Assembly (NCBI GenBank): GCA_028696165.1
Contig: JAQVHQ010000032.1
Span: 1-39,808, forward strand
DNA from: Lachnospiraceae bacterium
GTDB taxonomy: Bacteria; Bacillota; Clostridia; Lachnospirales; Lachnospiraceae
Reading direction: 5' to 3'
DNA length: 39,808 bases
This document shows, one piece after another, positions 1 through 7,841 of this stretch (position 1 is its first letter; each line of letters starts with the position of its first letter). The translations under genes and the position numbers were made by a program. The notes under the pieces are model-generated. The model saw nothing but the letters and a program-made list of their open reading frames with translations, did not search any database and had not been told where the DNA came from.

Positions 1-13
1 TACTGTTATACAT

Positions 14-96
14 AGAGAACACCTTTCTTTGTCACCGTATTGGTTTAGTCGCTTAATACTTTATCACAAAGTTGGTGTTCTCTTTTTATTTATTTT
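14..96. terminator. Long hairpin with T-rich flank at left edge
   Basis: AGAGAACACC (14-23) pairs with GGTGTTCTCT (74-83), and CTTTGT (27-32) with ACAAAG (66-71), leaving a loop of about 33 nt. A T-rich run (84-96) follows on the plus strand, so as an intrinsic terminator it fits best a plus-strand gene left of the window. It also lies just past the stop of the minus-strand permease, so it may serve both directions. The loop is longer than usual for a terminator. Confidence 0.5.
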
Positions 97-115
97 CCAT
101 TATCCGAATAAAATT

Positions 116-958
116 TTACGCTAGCCCTTTTACAGATCCGCTGGTCATACCTTCAACTATGTGCTTCTGCATCGTTACGAAGATGATACAGCTTGGCAGA
201 ATCAAGAGTACACCATAAGCCATGATACTGTTCCACTTTGTTCCATACTGATTCATGAAAGTATAGATGGCGGAGGTCATAGGGCGCATGGCATCTTTAG
301 TATTAAATGTCATAGAATAAGCTAAATCGTTCCATGCATATACAAAACTGAAACATGCTGCTGTAATAACTGTAGGTTTTGAAATCGGTATTGCAATCCT
401 GAAAAATGCACTAAGTGCATTACATCCATCAATCTTAGCTGCATCTTCCAATTCCTTCGGCATACTTAAGAAACCAGGTCTTAACATCAGCACGATAAAT
501 GGTATAGATATGGTAGCTGTGGATAACATTGGTGCCAGGTAGCTGTTTAATAAATGAAGCTTTGAAAAGATTAAAAATAATGGAGTCAATACCAAAGATG
601 CAGGAAGCATCTGGGTTACTAAAAATACCATAATAAATACTTTCATTCCCTTTACTTTGAATCTAGCCAGTCCATAAGCTGCCGGAACAGACAGACATAA
701 AGAGATACACATGGAACCCACGGCAATGATAATAGAATTTTTCATGGTAACTCCAAGATTATTTAACTGGTCTTTATATGCAGTTAAGGTAAAATCATGA
801 GGCCACAGAGTTGGTGTGCTGGCAAAAATCTCACTGTCTAACTTAAAGGAGTTTACGATAATCCAATACAGTGGAAACAGGAAGATACATGCAATAATAA
901 TTGCCACGATACAAAGCAAAATATTTTTTTGTTTATCCCGAAGATGTATTTTTTTCAT
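116..958 (-). CDS. Carbohydrate ABC transporter permease, MalG/UgpE type (CUT1)
   Basis: Inner-membrane permease subunit of a sugar importer, 280 aa, the usual length. Six hydrophobic segments are visible, the first near residues 14-35. The cytoplasmic EAA loop that docks the ATPase is clear: EDAAKIDG followed by FFRIAIPISKP near residues 170-195. The start lies 1 nt past the stop of the partner permease gene, so the two are translationally linked. No ATP-binding subunit is encoded here; many Firmicute CUT1 systems share one MsmX-like ATPase encoded elsewhere (family knowledge). Substrate cannot be read from the sequence. Confidence 0.93.
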   Translation of the reverse strand: MKKIHLRDKQKNILLCIVAIIIACIFLFPLYWIIVNSFKLDSEIFASTPTLWPHDFTLTAYKDQLNNLGVTMKNSIIIAVGSMCISLCLSVPAAYGLARFKVKGMKVFIMVFLVTQMLPASLVLTPLFLIFSKLHLLNSYLAPMLSTATISIPFIVLMLRPGFLSMPKELEDAAKIDGCNALSAFFRIAIPISKPTVITAACFSFVYAWNDLAYSMTFNTKDAMRPMTSAIYTFMNQYGTKWNSIMAYGVLLILPSCIIFVTMQKHIVEGMTSGSVKGLA

Positions 959-959
959 A

Positions 960-1859
960 TTACATCACCTCGTCTTTCGAAATAGTCTTTAAGTAAATCA
1001 ATGCCACAATAAACAGGCAGACAAATAATACATTGGCCACTGCGGAACCCTGTCCGAACTTAAAGAGCTGGAAGGATAATTTATAGGAATAAGTAGACAA
1101 CACTTCTGTAGCGTCTACCGGACCACCTGCAGTCATAACATATACCAGATCAAACACTTTAAATGTTAATACGAATCCAAGGATTAATACTGACATAATG
1201 GTCGGTTTTAATAATGGCAGTGTAATCTTTCTGAATTTCTGGAATGCATTGGCTCCGTCGATGGATGCTGCTTCATATACATCCGAAGGAATATTATTTA
1301 GTCCGGTGGTAAGTAATAGCATGTTAAAAGGGATACCTACCCAGGAATTGGCGATGATTAATCCCCACATAGCTGTATTTCCCTTTAAAAGCCATCCGAT
1401 TGGTTCTTTGATAATGTGAAGATTAATCAATATGGTATTAATGATACCGCTGCTCTCTCCTAACATGAACTTAAATACCAGGGCGGTAACAGTAACCGGA
1501 AGCATCCAGCTGATAACGATAAATCCTCTGATTGGCTTGGATACGGTGAATTTCTTTGAAAAAAACATGGCAAATAAAAAGCCCAGTGAGAACTGAATCA
1601 CCAGACATCCCACTGTATAGATAAATGTGTGACTCAACGATTTGCGAAAAGTTCCGTCTGCAAAAATTGCTTTATAATTTTCAAATCCAACAAAGTCTCT
1701 TGCAGAACTTGCTAGGGTTGTTGCTGTGACATCCTGAAAACTGATAATCCAGTTATATACAATTGGATATCCTATAAAAATAAGCATATAGATTACTGCC
1801 GGTAAGATAAACAGATAACCCAGTCTTCTTTCTTTCTTCTCTGTACTATTTGGCTTCAA
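960..1859 (-). CDS. Carbohydrate ABC transporter permease, MalF/UgpA type (CUT1)
   Basis: Partner permease of the gene ending at 116. It has 299 aa with six predicted membrane segments, the first near residues 15-35 after a basic N-terminus. The EAA motif is YEAASIDGANAFQKFRKITL, near residues 192-211, followed by PLLKP. It is transcribed downstream of the solute-binding protein, from which it is separated by about 150 nt containing a hairpin (1931-1982). Together with the binding protein it forms a CUT1 importer lacking a local ATPase gene. Confidence 0.93.
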   Translation of the reverse strand: MKPNSTEKKERRLGYLFILPAVIYMLIFIGYPIVYNWIISFQDVTATTLASSARDFVGFENYKAIFADGTFRKSLSHTFIYTVGCLVIQFSLGFLFAMFFSKKFTVSKPIRGFIVISWMLPVTVTALVFKFMLGESSGIINTILINLHIIKEPIGWLLKGNTAMWGLIIANSWVGIPFNMLLLTTGLNNIPSDVYEAASIDGANAFQKFRKITLPLLKPTIMSVLILGFVLTFKVFDLVYVMTAGGPVDATEVLSTYSYKLSFQLFKFGQGSAVANVLFVCLFIVALIYLKTISKDEVM

Positions 1860-1930
1860 TTATGTAACACCATCCTCTCATATTTCCTGACAATTGGTTC
1901 CATCTAATGCTCCTTGCAGTGCATTTTTGC

Positions 1931-1982
1931 ATAAAAAGAGCCCCATCACATCACAATTTGACTTGTATATGCGATGAGACCC
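1931..1982 (-). terminator. Partial terminator between binding-protein and permease genes
   Basis: On the minus strand GGGTCTCATCGC (1982-1971) pairs with GTGATGGGGCTC (1949-1938) as a 12-bp stem including G-U pairs, followed by a U5 run (1937-1933). Its position inside an otherwise co-directional importer operon suggests partial termination or mRNA 3'-end protection, which would make the binding protein more abundant than the permeases. Confidence 0.7.
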
Positions 1983-2008
1983 TTATCTTTTAACCGTATT
2001 TGTAAAAC

Positions 2009-3319
2009 TTATTTCAGTGCATCAACGGTAGCCTGAGCGTCGTTCATTGCTGTGTCAACATCTTTTTGTCCTGTAAATACTTCCTGCTGTGCTGTATAGA
2101 TAGCTGCTGAGATTTCCGGCCAGTCTGGAGATGGTCCACGAGACTGTGCATCTGGCATGATTTCTGCAAATACAGAATTTAATTCGTCACCGGCAAACAT
2201 CTCTGCGGTGTCTACGTCCGCTCTTGGAGAGAAACGTCCGATTGATTTACAGATTTCCTGTGATTTTTCTTTGCTTGTAATCCAGGTGATAAATTTCCAT
2301 GCTGCATCTACATTAGCTCCGGTACAAATTCCGAGATTTTCTCCACCGAGGATTGATGCATATTCGCCATTATCTGCCTTTGGCATTCTTGCTACGCCAT
2401 AAGATAAATCAGGTGCATCTGCTTCCAATCCTGAGAACTGCCATGGTCCATTAATCATCATTGCTGCCTGTCCGGAAGCAAACTGTTTCTCAGCATCTGC
2501 CTGTGTCCAGTTTACACACTCTTTGCTGATGTATCCTTTTTCAATCAATCCATAGAGGTATGTCATAGATTCTTTAGAAGCATCAGAACCAAGTTCTTCT
2601 ACACTTCCACCTGCTGATAACAGCCATGGCATATACTGGAAGGTTCCTTCTTCATTACCGATTGCTGAGATAGCAAGTCCTTTGCAGCTGTCTGTTGTAA
2701 GTTTCTCACATGCTGCTTCAAGTTCAGACCAGGTTGTAGGAACTGCGATTCCTGCTTCGTCTAAAAGTGTCTTGTTGTAGAATAATCCAAGGCAGTTGTT
2801 GCCCCACGGAACACCGTACAGTTTATCCTCGTAGTAACAAGATCCGATAGAACCCTCTAAGAAATTCTGATCATCACTATTTTCATACAAATCTGTAATA
2901 TCTTCAAATACTCCCATGGAAGCATATGAATTATGATCCGGGTTATCTACCATTCCCACGTCAGGAAGTTCGCCGGAAACCACACCGATGGTATACTGTT
3001 TCATCAGCTCTTCTCTTGGTAAGTACTGTGCTTCAACAAAAATCTCGTCCTGAGACTTGTTAAACTCGTCTACTGCTTCATTTACGAATTTTCCTTCTTT
3101 ATCTTCTGACATATAGTGCCAGAAAGAAATCGTTGTCTTTCCCTCTGCGTCGGCACTTGCTGTCTCGTCTGTGCTGTCTGCTGCCTCATCGGTTGTTTCG
3201 GTTGATTCTGCTGCTGCATCTGTACTTGCGCCGGCATCTGCAGCGTCAGATCCTCCACATGCGGTAAGTGATCCAACTGTCATTGCTAAAATGGTTAATA
3301 AAGCTACTTTCTTTTTCAT
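2009..3319 (-). CDS. Sugar ABC transporter substrate-binding lipoprotein
   Basis: Family 1 extracellular solute-binding protein of 436 aa. The N-terminus is a lipoprotein signal peptide with lipobox LTAC, lipidated Cys21, followed by an Ala/Asp/Glu/Thr-rich flexible linker to about residue 60. The mature domain begins at KTTISFWHYMSEDKE, typical of the MalE/UgpB fold. It would hang on the outer face of the membrane and deliver sugar to the permeases encoded downstream. It has its own promoter-like site (3351-3383) and a strong GGAGG ribosome site. The AraC-type regulator immediately upstream is the probable controller (inference). Specific sugar unknown. Confidence 0.93.
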   Translation of the reverse strand: MKKKVALLTILAMTVGSLTACGGSDAADAGASTDAAAESTETTDEAADSTDETASADAEGKTTISFWHYMSEDKEGKFVNEAVDEFNKSQDEIFVEAQYLPREELMKQYTIGVVSGELPDVGMVDNPDHNSYASMGVFEDITDLYENSDDQNFLEGSIGSCYYEDKLYGVPWGNNCLGLFYNKTLLDEAGIAVPTTWSELEAACEKLTTDSCKGLAISAIGNEEGTFQYMPWLLSAGGSVEELGSDASKESMTYLYGLIEKGYISKECVNWTQADAEKQFASGQAAMMINGPWQFSGLEADAPDLSYGVARMPKADNGEYASILGGENLGICTGANVDAAWKFITWITSKEKSQEICKSIGRFSPRADVDTAEMFAGDELNSVFAEIMPDAQSRGPSPDWPEISAAIYTAQQEVFTGQKDVDTAMNDAQATVDALK

Positions 3320-3350
3320 GTATTACCCTCCTTCGTTTCTTTGTACCCTT

Positions 3351-3383
3351 AGTATACTAACTAAACAAAGAGGAATAAATTCC
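3351..3383 (-). promoter_or_regulatory. Promoter of the sugar-importer operon with palindrome over -35
   Basis: -10 TATACT (3356-3351) and a poor -35 TTTATT (3379-3374) with a 17-nt spacer. The -35 overlaps a small inverted repeat, GGAAT-N2-ATTCC (3372-3383). A weak -35 with an adjacent symmetrical site suits activation by the neighbouring AraC-type regulator (inference). Confidence 0.5.
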
Positions 3384-3414
3384 AATATTTTAAAAAAGGT
3401 GTATAAATACCACA

Positions 3415-4149
3415 TTATCTTGTTGCCTCATTCATAGCAAACTGCTTTGGCGAGATTCCTGTGTATTCCTTAAATACTTTTGAGAAATACTTCTGATCCG
3501 GATACCCTACATTACAGGCAATTTCATATATCTTCATATCAGTATTTAAAATCATATCCTTCGCTTTTTCCATGCGCACCTGCTTTATATAGCTGGAAAA
3601 TGGTACCTCCATCTCTTTTGCAAAGAGATTGCTCAGATATTCAGGTGTTAGCCGGTATTTCTCAGAAAAGTACTCCAATCCTAATTTTCTCCCATAGTTT
3701 TCTCTTGTAGTCAAGACCATATCACGGACTACTTCAGAATAATTATTCTCTGATAAAAGATCTTCTTCCGGCATGCCCTGCTTTTCTTCTTTTAATCTCA
3801 CCAGCAATTCTTTCACTGCCGAGATGGTAATCGGTTTTAACAGATAATCGTTCACACCCAGGCGGATTCCCTGCTGTGCATATTCAAAATTTGCATATCC
3901 ACTGAGTATGATAAAAGTACATTCTGCGCCCATGTTTTTTGCCTTTTCTATCATATCCAGACCATCTGATTTGGGCATCTGTATATCTGTAATTACGATA
4001 TCCGGCTCCATATCCTGTATCATTTTCAGTCCTTCATAACCATTCTCGGCTTCGCCAATTACGCGAAATCCCAAATCCACTTTATTGATTAATTTACCCA
4101 AGCCCTGACGAATTCGAAATTCGTCCTCTACGATTACAATCGTGTACAT
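3415..4149 (-). CDS. Response regulator, receiver plus AraC-type HTH (YesN-like)
   Basis: Two-component response regulator of 244 aa. The receiver domain is residues 1-120 with acidic pocket EDE at 8-10, phospho-acceptor Asp55 in VITDIQMP, and the conserved Lys in LLKPI. The C-terminal 100 residues are two AraC-type helix-turn-helices (LTPEYLSNLFAKE and IYEIACNVGYPDQKYFSKVF). I start at 4149 (MYTIVIVEDE), preceded by GGGAGAGG, rather than the in-frame ATG at 4209, because the receiver fold begins there. It sits directly downstream of its kinase gene and upstream of the sugar importer, so it very likely activates the importer in response to extracellular sugar. Confidence 0.92.
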   Translation of the reverse strand: MYTIVIVEDEFRIRQGLGKLINKVDLGFRVIGEAENGYEGLKMIQDMEPDIVITDIQMPKSDGLDMIEKAKNMGAECTFIILSGYANFEYAQQGIRLGVNDYLLKPITISAVKELLVRLKEEKQGMPEEDLLSENNYSEVVRDMVLTTRENYGRKLGLEYFSEKYRLTPEYLSNLFAKEMEVPFSSYIKQVRMEKAKDMILNTDMKIYEIACNVGYPDQKYFSKVFKEYTGISPKQFAMNEATR

Positions 4150-4281
4150 ATCCTCTCCCTGCCTCCATATGTCTTTACTTATCCACGTGTCGGTACTATT
4201 ATCAAGCACTTAGGTGTATTAGATTCCTATAACAGATGAGCCTGATACACCTTGCTTTTCTTGTATTTGCATTTCTTATAT

Positions 4282-6099
4282 TTACTGTTCAGATATGTTC
4301 TCTGAATTTTCTATGGGTTCCGGGATAATAAGTACAAATTCTGTTCCTTCGTGAAGCTTGCTGTGGACCTTTATCTCCGCAAGATCTTTATAATAAATCC
4401 GCAAACGATGTATCACGTTGCTGATTCCGATACTATTACTGTTTAGTGCCGTTTCTTCCTTGATTTCTTTTTCTATTTCTTCCAGCTTTTCTTTCGTCAT
4501 TCCGCATCCGTTATCTTTGATATGTATGGCAAGTTTTCCATCTTCACGCACATAAGCCTTTACCTGAATCAGTCCGCCCTGCTTTACATTTTCAAAAGCA
4601 TGGAGGATGATATTTTCTATAATCGGCTGCAAAAGCATCTTATAGATAGGGAAATCCATAGCCTCATCTGTCACATCATACTGACAGTCAAAGGAATTCT
4701 GAAAACGGTCTCTCTGCAAAAATACATATTTATTCAGCCAGCTGATTTCAGCCCGAAGCAAAACAACCATATCAATATTAGACACGCTGTATCGCAGTAA
4801 ACTGCCCAATGCCCCCAACATATCTGATATTTCTTCTTCCTCATGTTCTATAGCTCTCCAGTTAATGGAATCCAGAGTATTATAGAGAAAATGAGGATTG
4901 ATTTGTGCTTCAAGTGCTTTTATCTCAGCGTGTTTTTGATTGATTGCAGCTACTCGAATTTCTTCATTTCGCGTCTTCAGGGTATCTACCAGAACCTTGA
5001 TTCGGGCTTTCATCTTATTAAACTGACGGACAATAGTATATAACTCATCCTTATGGTCAAGCTCCACCTCAATCTTATCGGCGTCCGTACCGGCATAGTT
5101 ATGAATTCCCTGGGCAATCTTACCTACATTGCGGATATATTTTTGTGATATCACATATAATGCCAGGAAGAAGAACAGTGTAATAAACGCAGTGATTATA
5201 ATAACCAGTTTGAGTACATGGGCGATATCCTGCTTATATAGCTGGGTATCGATAATGTTTACAATACACCACCCGGTATCCTCTATATCATAACGTCTTT
5301 CTGACAGACGGCTTTGATCTTCATAATTTTCTTTTTCATATCTGTCCAATGGTTTATTCACATAATTCGAGTTTGCTGCTGCGATGATTTTATTAGAATC
5401 ATCCACAACGACCTTGGAAACTCCGTTATTTTTCAGTTCACTTTTATCATCTTCAAAGATTAAGACATTGCAGTCCAGCGCCATAACCAGGACACCGCTT
5501 TGCTCCTGCGTCCGCAGATTACGAACGGGGAACCCCATTAAAATCACATAGTCTTCCTTGATAATTGATTTACTTAAATTCACAGTTGCAATAAAGCTAA
5601 GTTCCTGCTTCTGTCCCATCTCCCGCAGGATTTCTTCCTGAACAGCCGGTTCCGACCAGATTGTCTCATTTAGACTTCCATACCATTTTGCATAGGATAC
5701 ATATCTTCCGTTATCTGCCAGGAAGGTGATACCCCGGATACCATCATGGGTATACACACTGTTTTCTAACATTGTCCTTAAATGTGCAGAATCTACTGCT
5801 AACTCTGTACCATCACCCACTCTGACTTTCTGTGAGAGTTCTATACACTCCTTATTGGATACCAGTTCATAGAGTACATCCTCGAAGGCATCCATTCGTT
5901 CACGCACTACAATTTCCTGCTGGCGTGAATTTTCTTCTACCCATTCGTTGGTTCTGTTCATAGTACTTTGATAGTATATGGCACTGGATAATCCCACGAT
6001 TAATATAATCGGCATCACTGCCGTTAGCAGATAAAGAATAATTACTTTTCTTTGCAGGCTGGATTCTTTACCAAACAAATTTTCTATTTTATTCCACAT
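4282..6099 (-). CDS. Sensor histidine kinase, YesM type
   Basis: Membrane sensor of 605 aa. TM1 lies at about residues 18-42, an extracellular sensor (Cache-like, about 43-290) follows, then TM2 at about 295-318 and a HAMP-like linker. The His_kinase domain has QINPHFLYNTLDS with phospho-acceptor His403 (CAT codon opposite 4891-4893). The HATPase module has an N-box region (IIENIILHAFENV) and G-box DNGCGM. This is the classic YesM architecture that pairs with YesN-type regulators, encoded directly downstream. The extracellular domain may sense the sugar or its loaded binding protein (inference). Confidence 0.93.
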   Translation of the reverse strand: MWNKIENLFGKESSLQRKVIILYLLTAVMPIILIVGLSSAIYYQSTMNRTNEWVEENSRQQEIVVRERMDAFEDVLYELVSNKECIELSQKVRVGDGTELAVDSAHLRTMLENSVYTHDGIRGITFLADNGRYVSYAKWYGSLNETIWSEPAVQEEILREMGQKQELSFIATVNLSKSIIKEDYVILMGFPVRNLRTQEQSGVLVMALDCNVLIFEDDKSELKNNGVSKVVVDDSNKIIAAANSNYVNKPLDRYEKENYEDQSRLSERRYDIEDTGWCIVNIIDTQLYKQDIAHVLKLVIIITAFITLFFFLALYVISQKYIRNVGKIAQGIHNYAGTDADKIEVELDHKDELYTIVRQFNKMKARIKVLVDTLKTRNEEIRVAAINQKHAEIKALEAQINPHFLYNTLDSINWRAIEHEEEEISDMLGALGSLLRYSVSNIDMVVLLRAEISWLNKYVFLQRDRFQNSFDCQYDVTDEAMDFPIYKMLLQPIIENIILHAFENVKQGGLIQVKAYVREDGKLAIHIKDNGCGMTKEKLEEIEKEIKEETALNSNSIGISNVIHRLRIYYKDLAEIKVHSKLHEGTEFVLIIPEPIENSENISEQ

Positions 6100-6189
6100 A
6101 TGATTTCCCTTTGTGTTTTTTCTATTAGTACTTTAATTCAAGAATAAAGCTACAATTAAAGATACACATTATTATGTTAAAAATTGTGC

Positions 6190-6588
6190 CTACTCTGTAA
6201 CATACCCCGCCTTTAATACTACATTTGAATAAGGAGTATATTCACCGGTTCGAACCACGAACTTCATCTTGGATACCATCAGTTTTAATTCAAAGTGTGG
6301 CATCACATCCCGTGGAATCTGCGGTAATGCCTTCTGAATATACTTATATTGAACCGGATTTTCCTCTTCCATCTCTTCAGCAAGGAATGCGTATTCCACT
6401 TCATTTTCCACTAATATGGCATCTAAAACCTGTTCAAAAGTCGGTACTCCTTTACAAACTGCCAAATCAACAACTTCAATCCCCGCTGGTATTGTCATGG
6501 ATGCATCACATACCATAAACATATCCTTATGACCTAAAGATGCCAGACATCCTGCTAACTGACTATTAATAATTCCCTGCTTTTTCAT
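6190..6588 (-). CDS. rbsD: D-ribose pyranase (RbsD/FucU family)
   Basis: Cytoplasmic mutarotase of 132 aa, the family length. RbsD interconverts pyran and furan forms of ribose; relatives act on fucose. Visible signatures are MKKQGIINSQLAGCLASLGH with the catalytic-type His20, CDASMTIP, and the C-terminal RTGEYTPYSNVVLKAG. The start has AGGAGA 6 nt upstream. It is the first gene of the run leading to the two-component system and CUT1 importer, whereas RbsD normally accompanies the CUT2 importer RbsABC and RbsK, which are absent here. This suggests uptake of a ribose-containing or related sugar, or an independent position. Confidence 0.85.
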   Translation of the reverse strand: MKKQGIINSQLAGCLASLGHKDMFMVCDASMTIPAGIEVVDLAVCKGVPTFEQVLDAILVENEVEYAFLAEEMEEENPVQYKYIQKALPQIPRDVMPHFELKLMVSKMKFVVRTGEYTPYSNVVLKAGYVTE

Positions 6589-6635
6589 ATTAATTTCTCC
6601 TATGTGTTTTTAATTTATATTCCTGCTCACCTGCT

Positions 6636-6664
6636 TGATAAACAAAAAAACATTTTGCTGTCAA
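6636..6664 (-). promoter_or_regulatory. Candidate rbsD promoter
   Basis: Perfect -35 TTGACA (6664-6659), a 17-nt spacer and a poor -10 TTATCA (6641-6636), about 50 nt upstream of the rbsD start. The T-rich spacer is typical of low-GC Firmicutes. It is the only good candidate in front of rbsD. Confidence 0.4.
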
Positions 6665-6690
6665 TCTTTCTAATTCAAGTATGCCTTGGC

Positions 6691-6830
6691 GTACTTGCTG
6701 CGTTGCTAAATGCCAGTGCACTTGCTAATCAATGACCGAAGGGATACGTACGTAGTCGACTCATCAACTACGCTGACATAATACAGCTGGGCCGCTCTGC
6801 AAACTGCCGTGGCTTTATCTTGGAATGAGA
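6691..6830. repeat. 140-bp dispersed repeat, copy R1
   Basis: Direct repeat of 7611-7748 at about 70 percent identity by eye. Shared blocks include ACTTGCTGCGTT, AAATG, CCGAA, CATCA, GCTGACATAAT, CTCTGCAA and GCTTTATC. It carries an internal hairpin CGTAGT...ACTACG. It has no coding capacity and lies just upstream of rbsD. Its nature is unknown; it may be a decayed mobile-element end or a structured intergenic repeat. Confidence 0.6.
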
Positions 6831-6832
6831 TT

Positions 6833-6939
6833 GGACTCCCACCTAGACTAACTTATTATTTACTCACCCAACCTTGGATGCAACTTTGTCAGACAGATTT
6901 GGTTCCCTCACCAAGACTAACTTGTTATTTACTCACCAT
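6833..6939. repeat. Imperfect tandem duplication T1
   Basis: Two diverged units of about 36-38 bp, each containing a GACTAACTT(A/G)TTATTTACTCACC core, starts spaced by about 65 bp. No open frame or known site was seen. Confidence 0.5.
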
Positions 6940-6975
6940 CTAGAAGTGAATAACTCATCTTCTTTCAAGATAACG

Positions 6976-7100
6976 AAATTGGGTATAAAGTCAATTTCTG
7001 CGTGTCCACACTATGAGGTACATCATGATAGTCTAACCAGAAAAACTGGGTAATAAGCCAAACTTTTTCGTATCCACACTATGGGGTACATTATAACAGG
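6976..7100. repeat. Imperfect tandem duplication T2
   Basis: Two units of about 58 bp (6976-7034 and 7043-7100) share AAA(T/C)TGGGTA, TCCACACTATG and GGTACAT blocks. It abuts the hairpin array that starts at 7108, so both may belong to one element. Confidence 0.55.
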
Positions 7101-7107
7101 TTATAAT

Positions 7108-7334
7108 GGGGCATATACAGCTGCAAACAGCTACACTGCCCCATTATTCTATATTTTATCTGTAAAATACAACTGAACGGGGCATATACAAGCTATTTGG
7201 GGATACTGCCCCGATACTGTTCTCAAAACGGGGCAGTGCAGATTTTTGTGCTGTATATGCCCCGTCCACACAATTTTTACTGAATATAATGTGCCCTATG
7301 GGGCATTTTACGTATTTGGAACCTTATATGCCCC
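7108..7334. repeat. Array of four GGGGCA...TGCCCC hairpins, copy A
   Basis: Four successive hairpins of about 35 nt, each bounded by GGGGCA and TGCCCC: 7108-7142, 7178-7213, 7229-7264 and 7300-7334. The last three align along their length with 20080-20239 elsewhere in this window. No open frame fits. Arms are conserved while loops vary, which points to selection or spread of a fold rather than a protein. Confidence 0.75.
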
Positions 7335-7610
7335 GTTCACGCGAAACTTAACAATTGGGAATAAACAAAGTATTTCACTCGATTTAAGAACTATTCTGAC
7401 TATAGATTCTAAGCAAGTCTTTTGACCCTGACATCATTTTTGCTCCATCATACCTCGTTTCTTGAGTAAAAGTCATATAAATACCAACCGCTTTTTCTGA
7501 AAAATCAACTTTCTATTCCTTTAATCAAAGAATAAACTATTGTTATCCGTTTTGCAAGCCGGTTTTTCCAGGTATGAATGTTGACTCATCTAGTTTAAGA
7601 ACGACTTTGC
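7335..7610. other. Gene-free stretch between repeat blocks
   Basis: AT-rich sequence between the hairpin array and repeat R2. I see no credible open frame, tRNA, terminator or promoter here. Confidence 0.5.
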
Positions 7611-7748
7611 ATACTTGCTGCGTTATTAAATGTCCGTGGCGCTTATTAGGTAATGGCCGAAATGAAACAAAATCATTTCATCAGCTATGCTGACATAATC
7701 CATCTGAACCTCTCTGCAAGCCGCCGGAAGCTTTATCCCCTCTCATGA
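7611..7748. repeat. 140-bp dispersed repeat, copy R2
   Basis: Second copy of the 6691-6830 repeat in the same orientation, ending next to the nrdD terminator. With R1 it brackets about 780 bp of tandem repeats and hairpins. The internal hairpin of R1 is replaced here by a different one (GAAATGA...TCATTTC), as if folding is kept while sequence drifts. Confidence 0.6.
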
Positions 7749-7749
7749 C

Positions 7750-7792
7750 AAAAAGCTGCCAGCTCAGATTTTACTCTTGGCTGACAGCTTTT
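7750..7792 (-). terminator. nrdD terminator
   Basis: On the minus strand AAAAGCTGTCAGC pairs with GCTGGCAGCTTTT, loop about 15 nt, ending in a U run. It lies 50 nt past the nrdD stop. Confidence 0.85.
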
Positions 7793-7841
7793 GACTTGCA
7801 TTATTTTTGATTATGTTAAATTTACTTAGCGACAGTACAGA

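Noticed and set aside
1198-1419. Plus-strand frame of 73 codons inside the permease gene
   Set aside because: Antisense to a well supported permease, without a ribosome site or recognisable product.
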